From contig JAGACT010000177.1 of NCBI GenBank assembly GCA_017613995.1, positions 1-15,083 of the forward strand: DNA of 15,083 nt, read 5' to 3'. Numbering within the stretch: the stretch's first letter is position 1; the number at the start of each line of letters is the position of its first letter. The translations under genes and the position numbers were made by a program. Shown here in pieces: positions 1-6,408 of the stretch. The DNA comes from Eubacteriaceae bacterium (GTDB taxonomy: Bacteria; Bacillota; Clostridia; Eubacteriales; Anaerofustaceae). The notes below the pieces were generated by a model. The model saw only the letters and a list, made by a program, of their open reading frames with translations. It did not search any database and was not told the origin of the DNA.

Positions 1-42
1 GCTCCGGCTCGGGCTCCGGCTCGGGTTCGGGCTCCGGTTCGG
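1..42 (-). repeat. EP-dipeptide coding repeat at the left edge
   Basis: A six/twelve-base tandem pattern of ggctcc/ggctcg units encodes alternating Glu-Pro on the minus strand (residues about 592-605 of the acidic-tail protein). It continues past the window edge, so its full length is unknown. Such EP stretches usually form stiff extended linkers and vary in copy number between strains. Confidence 0.7.
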
Positions 43-1816
43 CCTCGGATGCGGCAAGCGTCTCCGCTTCCTTCCTGTCGAAGCTGTCCATATCGTCGAA
101 ATCGAAGGAATCCCAGCTGTCGTCCAGTTCGGCCGTCCAGTCTTCGTCCGAAAGACCAGCGATCAGGTCTTCTTCGGATTCGCCTGCCACGGGCGCTTCT
201 TCGGCGCCTTCCTGCTGCTTTTCATCGGTACCGGCGGCAAAGAACAGATCCTCGAAGGGATTGCTCAGATCGGCGTCGTCCGCGATGATCTCATCCAGGG
301 CGACCGCTTCTGAGGCGGGCTCTTCGGCCGCGGCAGCGGCCTCCGCTGCTGTTTCAGCGCCCGCAGGCGCGAAGTCCATGTTTTCCAGTTCCAGATCCAG
401 ATCCAGGGGCTCGTCGATCACGAAGCTCTCCAGCTCCAGAGGTTCGGACGCGCTCTCCTCTGCGGCGGCAGGGGCCTCGTTCTCTTCGGGGGTATCGTCA
501 TCGATCCCCAGGAAGATGTTGAAATCATCCTCGGAGAAAGTGACGGGGGCCTTTTCCTCGGCTTCGACAGGCGGGATCTCGGGGATCTCCGGCTCTGCCT
601 GGACTTCCGGTGCGTCCTCGGGGATCTCCGCCCCGGGCACGATAAGATCGAATTCGTCCGCGGTGCTCTGTGCCGGGACCGCCTTTTCATCGATCTCAGG
701 CTCTTCTGTAAGATCCTCGAAAATCAAGGGCTCCGGCTCGAAGAAGTCGGGTTCCGTTTCCTCGGGAGTCCCGTCTTCGATGGAAGGAGCGATCTGAACG
801 TCGTCGCTGAGCTCCTGCTCGAAGTCGTCGCTGCGGGAAATGAGCTTTTCGAAATCGTAGCCTTCGCTCTCCTGGGTTCTGACGGGCTCAGGCTCGGGCT
901 CTTCTTCCCTCAGGATCTCGAATCCGTCGTCATCGCTCTCCAGGACCATCTCGTCATCGTATTCCTCTTCGTCATCGGGGACGTCTTCGTATTCTTCCTC
1001 GTCCTCGTATTCGTCGTCGTCCTCGTAATCTTCCTCGTCGTCGTAGTCCTCTTCGTCCTCTTCGTCCTCATCGTCCTCGAAGGCGTTGCGGAGGTCTCCT
1101 CCCAGGGCTTTCGCCGCAAGTTCCCTCTCCAGGCCCTTGCTTCCCCTGGTGTAGTCCCTGACGGCGTCATCGCCGTCTTCTCCGTCCAGGAACATTTCGT
1201 CGATACCTTCCCTGGTATCTTCCTCATCCTCCTCGTATTCCTCGTCATAGTCCTCGTAATCCTCGTCGTCATACTCGTAGACGATGCCCATCAGCACGTT
1301 CTGGATTATGAAGAACAGTCCCAGGCCTATGATCAGGGTTCCCGGTGAGATCACCTGGGCCAGGATGGACGGCAGGGGGATCGGCACGATGCCCCCCAGA
1401 TATACAAGGGACGTGGAGGAACCTGCCATGGAATACAGGCTGGAGGCCTCGATGGCGGAAACGGGGATGCCGGCGATGGAAATGGCGGATGCCGTGACGG
1501 GCATCTTTCCTCCGTTAATGAAGATCACCACGAAGTTCAGTATGGAACCGAACAGCAGAGGTATCATCCACAGGTTCCCGATATTGAAGATGGCGCCCAG
1601 AAGCAGCAGCGAATAGGCTCCCAGCACTATGAACTTGGCATAGTTCCTTATGATCTCTATGTCAAGGCTGTCACCTATCTTCACTGCCAGGAAAGCGAGG
1701 ATGGATACGGCGAACAGGTACCATGCCCTGATGCCGCTGTCCGACAGGTTGGAGAAGCTCCCCTTCCTTATCAGCGCAACTATAATTGACAGTATGGATA
1801 TCAAAACTAAAAACAT
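1..1816 (-). CDS. DUF5317-like membrane protein with a giant acidic C-terminal tail (3' end beyond the window)
   Basis: The frame is open from ATG at 1816 to the left edge (605 codons, no stop), so the C-terminus is missing. Residues 1-177 are hydrophobic with about five membrane segments (about 1-17, 31-48, 61-80, 83-101, 158-177) and carry the NGGKMPV loop (101-107), which I recognise from DUF5317 proteins, usually only about 180 residues long. From residue 178 the protein becomes very acidic and low in complexity: D/E/Y runs at about 180-200 and 246-300, then E/P/A-rich sequence ending in EP dipeptides. This tail is probably cytoplasmic, or a linker to a domain outside the window. The start is supported by GGGAGG 10 nt upstream. 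It lies downstream of hpf, behind a hairpin. The function is unknown. The DUF5317 assignment is from memory of the family; the tail is seen directly. Confidence 0.8.
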   Translation of the reverse strand, partial: MFLVLISILSIIVALIRKGSFSNLSDSGIRAWYLFAVSILAFLAVKIGDSLDIEIIRNYAKFIVLGAYSLLLLGAIFNIGNLWMIPLLFGSILNFVVIFINGGKMPVTASAISIAGIPVSAIEASSLYSMAGSSTSLVYLGGIVPIPLPSILAQVISPGTLIIGLGLFFIIQNVLMGIVYEYDDEDYEDYDEEYEEDEEDTREGIDEMFLDGEDGDDAVRDYTRGSKGLERELAAKALGGDLRNAFEDDEDEEDEEDYDDEEDYEDDDEYEDEEEYEDVPDDEEEYDDEMVLESDDDGFEILREEEPEPEPVRTQESEGYDFEKLISRSDDFEQELSDDVQIAPSIEDGTPEETEPDFFEPEPLIFEDLTEEPEIDEKAVPAQSTADEFDLIVPGAEIPEDAPEVQAEPEIPEIPPVEAEEKAPVTFSEDDFNIFLGIDDDTPEENEAPAAAEESASEPLELESFVIDEPLDLDLELENMDFAPAGAETAAEAAAAAEEPASEAVALDEIIADDADLSNPFEDLFFAAGTDEKQQEGAEEAPVAGESEEDLIAGLSDEDWTAELDDSWDSFDFDDMDSFDRKEAETLAASEAEPEPEPEPEPEPE

Positions 1817-1862
1817 ACTCTGTTATCCTCCCGGTCAGAATACAACAGTTACTTTATTTTAT

Positions 1863-1885
1863 CATAATTATGCCAAATAATTATG
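1863..1885. promoter_or_regulatory. AT-rich 9-bp inverted repeat in front of the DUF5317-like gene
   Basis: CATAATTAT and ATAATTATG form a perfect 9-bp inverted repeat around the loop GCCAA. Each inner 8-mer is itself palindromic, so the site is also a direct repeat. It sits about 47 bases upstream of the DUF5317-like start, in the AT-rich gap that must hold that gene's promoter. I could not fix a convincing -35/-10 pair. It may be an operator or simply AT-rich promoter DNA. Confidence 0.35.
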
Positions 1886-1902
1886 TTTTTGCGTCATTTT
1901 TT

Positions 1903-1938
1903 AAAGCGCCCGCAGGATATTTCCCGCGGGCGCGCTTT
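1903..1938 (-). terminator. GC-rich hairpin after hpf, probable terminator
   Basis: Arms AAAGCGCCCGC and GCGGGCGCGCTTT pair with a 2-nt bulge around an AT-rich loop, starting 20 bases beyond the hpf stop. On the minus strand the following T-run is only three bases and continues as A's, so termination may be inefficient and hpf transcripts could run into the next gene. Confidence 0.5.
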
Positions 1939-1957
1939 ATCAGGCGATATTCGTTTG

Positions 1958-2485
1958 CTAAACTATCTGTCTGACGTCGATGAGACCGTAGTCCCCGTCA
2001 TCCCTCTTGTACACCACGTTGATGGTGTTCGTGTCGGAGTTGAGGAACACGAAGAAGCTGTGTTCCAGCAGCTCCAGCTGGAAGCAGGCCTCCTGGGCGG
2101 TCATGGGGACCAGCTCGAAGGACTTATTCCTGACTATGTTGTATACGTCATCCGTATCCTGGGTGTCGTTGATGTTGTCGTATCTGATGGAATCGTTGTT
2201 CCTTTTGCTCAGTTTCGTCTTGTTCTTTTCCAGCTGGCGCTCCATCTTGAGCACCGTGGAATCCACTGCCGCGGAAAGATCCCGGTCCTCAACCTCGCTC
2301 TTGAGGATGTTGTTGCGGGCTTTGACGGTGGTATCCACCTTGTAGCCGTTCTTTCTTCCGGTAACGGTGACGTTCACCTGGGTATCGTCGGAAAAGAACT
2401 TGTCCAGCTTCGAAAGGCTCTTTCTGATATCCTCCTTCATGTATTCCTTGAGTGTGTAGTTGTTTGAGTTGATCTGAAGAATCAT
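1958..2485 (-). CDS. hpf: Long-form ribosome hibernation promoting factor
   Basis: 175 residues, the usual length of the long HPF form. Residues 1 to about 95 match the HPF/RaiA ribosome-binding domain (MILQINSNNYTLKEYMKEDI, then a K/R-rich helix at about 80-98). Residues about 115-172 match the C-terminal dimerisation domain: NKSFELVPMTAQEACFQLEL, HSFFVF and VVYKRDDGDYGLIDV. In the family, the N-domain occupies the decoding region of the 30S subunit and the C-domain joins two 70S ribosomes into inactive 100S dimers in stationary phase or stress. The start has the upstream site GAGAGG about 7 nt away. The gene has its own extended -10 promoter and a short hairpin in its leader. No terminator separates it from the aminopeptidase gene upstream, so some read-through is possible. 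Confidence 0.95.
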   Translation of the reverse strand: MILQINSNNYTLKEYMKEDIRKSLSKLDKFFSDDTQVNVTVTGRKNGYKVDTTVKARNNILKSEVEDRDLSAAVDSTVLKMERQLEKNKTKLSKRNNDSIRYDNINDTQDTDDVYNIVRNKSFELVPMTAQEACFQLELLEHSFFVFLNSDTNTINVVYKRDDGDYGLIDVRQIV

Positions 2486-2511
2486 ATGCTTACCTCTCTT
2501 TCTTCGTTGTG

Positions 2512-2527
2512 CCTCCCGGGCGGGAGG
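2512..2527 (-). other. Short GC hairpin in the hpf leader
   Basis: CCTCCC and GGGAGG pair around a 4-nt loop between the predicted transcription start (about 2546) and the hpf ribosome binding site. It could stabilise the leader or modulate translation. It is too short and lacks a T-run, so it is not a terminator. Confidence 0.35.
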
Positions 2528-2552
2528 ACATCAATCCCCTCTTTATACTATT

Positions 2553-2581
2553 ATTATACCACAATTCCGAATGTTTCAAAG
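2553..2581 (-). promoter_or_regulatory. Extended -10 sigma-A promoter of hpf
   Basis: On the minus strand a perfect TATAAT (2553-2558) is preceded by TGG, the TGn extended -10 element. A weak -35, CTTTGA at 2576-2581, gives 17-bp spacing (TTGAAA at 2574-2579 would give 15). The predicted start is near 2546, giving a leader of about 60 nt. Confidence 0.7.
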
Positions 2582-2595
2582 ATTATTCAATAGAT

Positions 2596-3843
2596 TTATC
2601 CTCTGATCAGCGCTTCGATCTCTTCGATCTCCTTCGGGATGAAGTCCGTGAGCACGCGGCATCCGTCCTCGGTGATCAGCAGGTCGTCCTCGATGCGGAT
2701 ACCGAAGCCCCACTCCCTGATGTACAGGCCCGGCTCGTCGGTGATCACATTGCCGGGGGCGAGGGGAGCGTTCCTGTCGAAGGGATCGTGGGTATCCAGC
2801 CCCAGGGAATGGGACACGGAATGGTAGTAGTACTTCACCAGCTCGTCGTCGGAAGCGATAAGGCCGATTTTTTTGAGTTCGGAGGCCAGAAATTCCTTCG
2901 TGATTTCGTTGAGCTCAGCGAGGCTTATCCCCGGACGGGCCTCCCGGGCGACGAGCTTGTTTGCTTCCAGCACTATGGAATAGATCATGCGCTGCTTCTC
3001 GTCGAAGCTGCCGGACACCGGGAAGGTGCGGGTCACGTCGGAATTGTACCACTCCTTCGCTGCTCCGCAGTCGAAAAGCAGCACGGAGCCCTCCTTCATC
3101 TCGTTCTCACCGTCGATATAATGGAGTATGGTGGCGTACTCGCCGGAGGCGGCTATGGTATGGAACGCGTTCCTGGCATGGTTTCTCGCCACCGTGTAGT
3201 TGAACAGGGCGATCATCTCGTATTCCATCTTTCCCGCCGAAAGCTCGTAGGCCACGGCCCTCAGGGCTTTGTCGGTTATCTTCGCGCTCCCGGTGATGGC
3301 TTCGACTTCCCCGGGGGTCTTTACCGAGCGCAGGGGCTTCATGATCTCCATGATGTCCTCCACCTCGATGTCCAGGTACTCGTCGCAAAGCCTGTAATAG
3401 ATCAGGTTGGGAGCGGGCTCGGGGATGTTGTCCGGCACGTCCTGGTAGTAGGCGTAACAGACCGAGTAGCGCTCCCCCTCCCCCAGGGCGGTCACTGCGG
3501 AGTCGAACTCGGCAAGGTATTTTATGTCACAAAGGGCGATCCCGGACTTTTCCGACAGTTCCTCCCGGGAAGGGATGAATCCCGTCCACTTCTCCTTGTC
3601 GGGGTCCTTTTCGGGCACGAAAAGGGTGGTGCGGGGCTCCTTTGAAGCCTCCTTTTCCAGTATGAGGAGTATGCCGGGGAAATCTATTCCCGTCAGGTAG
3701 TAGAAATTGCGGTCCACCTCGAACATGAAGTTCTCGTCATTGGTGGAGACCACCAGCTCGCCGCTGGTCAGCACCGCGAAGGAGCCCTCCTTCATTTTTT
3801 CGATAAACTTTTCTCTTCTGTCTGCGTGAAACTCAGCTCTCAT
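2596..3843 (-). CDS. Xaa-Pro aminopeptidase (M24B, aminopeptidase P type)
   Basis: With the start used here the protein has 415 residues. An AMP_N-type N-domain spans about 1-165 and a pita-bread metallopeptidase domain about 170-410. The five expected metal ligands are visible: D258 (LLFDCGA), D269 (NSDVTRTFPV), H345 (HSVSHSLGLDTHD), E370 (TDEPGLYI) and E385 (GIRIEDD). The family removes N-terminal residues preceding proline using two Mn ions, in the cytoplasm, for peptide turnover. Start choice: MRAEFHADRREKF is the typical family N-terminus, but it has no Shine-Dalgarno at normal distance. An in-frame ATG at 3873 directly abuts AAAGGAG (spacing 0) and would add ten residues. An 8-bp hairpin lies between the two. 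It has its own promoter and is divergent from the GDPD-like gene. The pepP-like assignment is strong; the exact start is uncertain. Confidence 0.93.
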   Translation of the reverse strand: MRAEFHADRREKFIEKMKEGSFAVLTSGELVVSTNDENFMFEVDRNFYYLTGIDFPGILLILEKEASKEPRTTLFVPEKDPDKEKWTGFIPSREELSEKSGIALCDIKYLAEFDSAVTALGEGERYSVCYAYYQDVPDNIPEPAPNLIYYRLCDEYLDIEVEDIMEIMKPLRSVKTPGEVEAITGSAKITDKALRAVAYELSAGKMEYEMIALFNYTVARNHARNAFHTIAASGEYATILHYIDGENEMKEGSVLLFDCGAAKEWYNSDVTRTFPVSGSFDEKQRMIYSIVLEANKLVAREARPGISLAELNEITKEFLASELKKIGLIASDDELVKYYYHSVSHSLGLDTHDPFDRNAPLAPGNVITDEPGLYIREWGFGIRIEDDLLITEDGCRVLTDFIPKEIEEIEALIRG

Positions 3844-3852
3844 GGATCTGCC

Positions 3853-3880
3853 GGAACCGCGGGGCGGTCCCATCTCCTTT
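3853..3880 (-). promoter_or_regulatory. Displaced Shine-Dalgarno plus intervening hairpin before the aminopeptidase start
   Basis: On the minus strand AAAGGAG (3874-3880) is followed by GGGACCGC-CCC-GCGGTTCC (3871-3853), an 8-bp stem with one G-T pair and a 3-nt loop, then nine bases and the ATG at 3843. If the stem folds, the effective distance from the Shine-Dalgarno to this ATG falls from 30 to about 11 nt. Confidence 0.45.
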
Positions 3881-3936
3881 CGATTGTATACGTATCATCC
3901 GGGCTTCTGCGTCATGGACGGAGCCCTTACGGGTAT

Positions 3937-3965
3937 ATTATAGCATCTGATTGTCCCGTGTTCAA
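3937..3965 (-). promoter_or_regulatory. Sigma-A promoter of the Xaa-Pro aminopeptidase gene
   Basis: TTGAAC (3960-3965), 17 bp, then TATAAT (3937-3942) with a TGC extension just before it. This is near-consensus. The predicted start near 3930 gives a leader of about 87 nt. Confidence 0.8.
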
Positions 3966-4017
3966 TCCGGTGAGCTCCAACTATTGTTTCCCATATGTTC
4001 CGAAACGGGGATCATTT

Positions 4018-4040
4018 GATATATAATTGGGAAAAGGTGC
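4018..4040 (+). promoter_or_regulatory. Weak promoter-like element and RBS of the GDPD-like gene
   Basis: A TATAAT at 4022-4027 and the RBS AAAAGG five to seven bases before the ATG at 4044 are clear. The -35 is poor (TTCCGA near 3998). A start at about 4034 would leave a leader of only about ten bases, so either the leader is very short or the real promoter is further upstream. Confidence 0.35.
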
Positions 4041-4043
4041 GAA

Positions 4044-4952
4044 ATGAGAAAACTTAGAAGATTGCTAACCGAGATCATAGCCTTCGCCTGCGTATTCATG
4101 ATACTGGTAAACGTGATCCCCGCCGCCGGAGCAGCGGGAGTCAATACCTTCAACCAGCCGGGCGAGCTGCAGATAATAACGGATATCGACGACGGTTCCT
4201 TCATCCCGGCGGACACCATGTTTTCATTCAACTCCGCGGCTGGATTCGGATGCATGAAGTATTCCGTGAGCCTGATCATGACCTTCGACGGGGTGCTGAT
4301 CGTGGCAAGGGAGAACGATCTGTCATACTACAGCCTTGCCCAGGGAAAGATCACCGACCATACCATCTGGGAGATCGACCGTCTCAACTTCGCCTACAAC
4401 TACACCACCGACGGGGGCGAGAGCTACCCCTTCCGGAACCAGATGCACCCCTGCGTCACCTTCGAGGCACTGCTGAAATCCTATCCCTACTGCTCCTTCA
4501 TCATCAACATCGTCCAGACCGGGGACAAGGGGATCGAAGCTGCGGAAAAGGTATGCGAGATGATAAGGGAAGCCTCCCTGGAACAGGACTGCGTGATACT
4601 CGGCAGCGACGAGGTCATAGACTGCGTGAGGGAAAACAAAAACGTCCACATACTTACCTGCCCGCGGCAGGGGGAGGAGAATATCTTCCGTACCCTGAGC
4701 GGTGTGTACCTTTCGAACCTGGTGTTCAAAATAGGTTACGGGATGATAATCATCCCCTATGAGGAGCTCGATGACTGGAGCAGCCATGACATGGCCGCTC
4801 TCATGGCCCGGAACGTGGCGGTGTATGTCAGCGGGGTCAACGGCCAGGAAGCCTTCATGGCCGTGAAGGACCTTCCGGTAAGCGGGATCATCACCGCGAA
4901 CCCCCAGCTGATGTTCGAGCTGCGGGCAGTGACGGATACTACGGAGATATAG
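4044..4952 (+). CDS. Exported GDPD-fold protein lacking catalytic residues (probable pseudoenzyme)
   Basis: 302 residues. RKLRR followed by a hydrophobic stretch (about 10-30, ending AAGAAG) is a signal peptide or membrane anchor. The rest follows the glycerophosphodiester phosphodiesterase pattern: PADTMFSFNSAAGFG (55-69) replaces PENT...AF..A...G; TFDGVLIV (80-87) replaces TkDGvlVv; GKITDHTIWEIDRLNF (101-116) matches the G.v.d.tl.El segment; FEALLKSYP (140-148) and VSGIITANPQ (279-288) match later family segments. The residues that bind metal and substrate are gone: the His-Arg pair is replaced around IDDGSF (48-53), the Glu of PENT is Ala56, the ExD pair reads SVS, the His-Asp reads END, and the later Glu is Asn155. 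GDP hydrolysis is therefore not expected; a binding or scaffolding role at the envelope is inferred. The GNAT gene follows two bases after the stop. Confidence 0.8.
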   Translation: MRKLRRLLTEIIAFACVFMILVNVIPAAGAAGVNTFNQPGELQIITDIDDGSFIPADTMFSFNSAAGFGCMKYSVSLIMTFDGVLIVARENDLSYYSLAQGKITDHTIWEIDRLNFAYNYTTDGGESYPFRNQMHPCVTFEALLKSYPYCSFIINIVQTGDKGIEAAEKVCEMIREASLEQDCVILGSDEVIDCVRENKNVHILTCPRQGEENIFRTLSGVYLSNLVFKIGYGMIIIPYEELDDWSSHDMAALMARNVAVYVSGVNGQEAFMAVKDLPVSGIITANPQLMFELRAVTDTTEI

Positions 4953-4954
4953 AC

Positions 4955-5467
4955 ATGGAAACAGCCGACAGACAAAAGCTTTACATCAGAGAGTTCAGGC
5001 CCGAGGACGAGGCGGTCATACTCTCGTGGATAGGAAACGACGACGAACAGAGGATGTGGAGCGCGGACCGCTACAGCACCTTCCCTCCCATGCCGGGAGA
5101 CATGAGCGCCCTCTACCGGGAAAGCGTGGAGGCGGGAGGATTCTTCCCTTACTGCCTTACCGACGGAGAGCGGGTGCTGGGGCATTTTATCCTCAGGTAT
5201 CCCACGGAGGACACAAGCCTTCTTCGGGTGGGATTCGTGATAATAGATCCCTCCCTGAGGGGACAGGGCATCGGAAAGCTCCTGATCGAAAAAGCAAAGG
5301 AGGAAGCGGCAGGGATGGGGGCGAAAAAGCTTTCCCTTGGTGTATTCACGGACAATCCGGCGGCTTATCACTGCTACCTCTCCTGCGGCTTTGCGGTCAC
5401 CGGGGAGGAGGACTATACGGTCCTCGGAACGCTGTATCCCGGCTATGCGATGGAGATGGAGATATAA
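4955..5467 (+). CDS. GNAT family N-acetyltransferase
   Basis: 170 residues of Gcn5-related acetyltransferase fold. The acetyl-CoA binding motif A is clear: VGFVIIDPSLRGQGIGKLLI (92-111), with R-G-Q-G-I-G at 102-107. It is followed by motif B, NPAAYHCYLSCGF (134-146). These enzymes transfer acetyl from acetyl-CoA to an amine; the substrate cannot be read from sequence. The N-terminal part (RPEDEAVILSWIGND) resembles GNATs that act on small molecules or protein N-termini, but no specific subfamily is recognisable. It begins two bases after the GDPD-like stop, with GGAG about 8 nt upstream, so the two form one transcript and are probably translationally coupled. It ends at a bidirectional terminator. 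Confidence 0.9.
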   Translation: METADRQKLYIREFRPEDEAVILSWIGNDDEQRMWSADRYSTFPPMPGDMSALYRESVEAGGFFPYCLTDGERVLGHFILRYPTEDTSLLRVGFVIIDPSLRGQGIGKLLIEKAKEEAAGMGAKKLSLGVFTDNPAAYHCYLSCGFAVTGEEDYTVLGTLYPGYAMEMEI

Positions 5468-5470
5468 CAG

Positions 5471-5508
5471 CACAGAAAAGGACATGCGGATGCATGTCCT
5501 CTTTTGTG
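5471..5508. terminator. Bidirectional intrinsic terminator between the GNAT gene and ftsY
   Basis: AGGACATGC and GCATGTCCT form a perfect 9-bp stem around GGAT. The stem is flanked by an A-run on the left and a T-run on the right, so it can stop both the plus-strand unit and the minus-strand ftsY transcript in the 41-base convergent gap. Confidence 0.85.
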
Positions 5509-6402
5509 TCAGATGATCGCTTCGGCGAAGGAGGCGGCATCGAAAAGGCAGATGTCCTCCAGGCCCTCGCCCACCCCCACGAAGTAAACGGGGGTATCGT
5601 ACTTGTCCACGGCGGCTATCACCATGCCGCCCTTTGCGGAACCGTCTGTCTTGGTGATCACCACGCCGTCGGGTTTTCTTATCTCGGAGAACTCCGAGAG
5701 CTGGGCAAGGCTGCTGGCCCCGGTCATGGCGTCCAGCACCACCACCGTGTAAAGCCGGAAGCCCTCGCAGTTCTTCTCGCAGACCCGGTACATCTTTCGA
5801 AGCTCCTCCATGAGGTTCCTGTTGTTGTGGAGCCTTCCTGCGGTATCGCAGATCAGAATGTCGACCCCCCTGCTCCTGGCGGAGGATATGGCGTCGAAGA
5901 TGACGCTGGAGGCGTCCTGGCCCTGCTGGCTGGAGATCACCGGTATCCCGATGCGTTCGGCCCAGATGCCCAGCTGCTCGCTGGCCGCCGCCCTGAAGGT
6001 ATCCGCCGCCGCCAGCATCACGCTCTTTCCCTGAGCTGCGTACATGTTGGCGATCTTGGCTATGGTGGTGGTCTTACCCACTCCGTTGACACCCATCGCC
6101 AGCACGACGGCGGGAAGATCGAATCCGGTGAATTCCTCGTGGGCCGACAGGATGTCGGCGATGCTCTGCCTTACGGCGTCCTTCACGCTCTCCAGATCAT
6201 CCATCTGTCCCCTTCTCAGGTTCTTCTTCGCCCCGTCCAGGATCTTTTCTGCGGTGTCATAGGGGATATCGCTGAGGATCAGCGCCTCCAGCAGCTCGTC
6301 GTAAAGTTCGTCGTCAATGCTGCCGGTGAATACGTCCAGGAAACGCTCTCCCAGGCTTCTTTTGGTCCTGAGAAATCCTATGTCGAGTTTCTTTTCTTCC
6401 AT
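5509..6402 (-). CDS. ftsY: Signal recognition particle receptor FtsY
   Basis: 297 residues: a helical N-domain (about 1-95) and a G-domain. Motifs are G1 GVNGVGKTTT (104-113), DTFRAAASEQL (134-144), G3 DTAGRLHNN (186-194), G4 TKTDGSAKGG (250-259) and the closing GVGEGLEDICLFD (276-288). FtsY receives ribosome-SRP complexes at the membrane and hydrolyses GTP together with Ffh to hand the nascent chain to SecYEG. No long acidic A-domain precedes the NG core, so membrane contact presumably relies on the short N-terminal helix. Small departures from the usual wording are VLDAMTGAS for VLDATTGQN and TKTDG for TKLDG. It starts six bases after the smc stop, with GGAG overlapping the smc end, so it is the last gene of an rnc-smc-ftsY operon. 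Confidence 0.96.
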   Translation of the reverse strand: MEEKKLDIGFLRTKRSLGERFLDVFTGSIDDELYDELLEALILSDIPYDTAEKILDGAKKNLRRGQMDDLESVKDAVRQSIADILSAHEEFTGFDLPAVVLAMGVNGVGKTTTIAKIANMYAAQGKSVMLAAADTFRAAASEQLGIWAERIGIPVISSQQGQDASSVIFDAISSARSRGVDILICDTAGRLHNNRNLMEELRKMYRVCEKNCEGFRLYTVVVLDAMTGASSLAQLSEFSEIRKPDGVVITKTDGSAKGGMVIAAVDKYDTPVYFVGVGEGLEDICLFDAASFAEAII

Positions 6403-6408
6403 TATCTG

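Noticed and set aside
1..42. CRISPR-like or intergenic tandem repeat at the left edge
   Set aside because: There are no spacers; the period is 6/12 bases and in frame, encoding Glu-Pro repeats.
261..797. Plus-strand Ser/Ala-rich open frame
   Set aside because: It is the complement of the acidic low-complexity tail; the minus frame is continuous from a proper start and membrane domain.
2509..3645. Plus-strand open frame of 378 codons opposite the aminopeptidase gene
   Set aside because: It is antisense to the metal-ligand motifs of a clear M24B peptidase and has no domain of its own.
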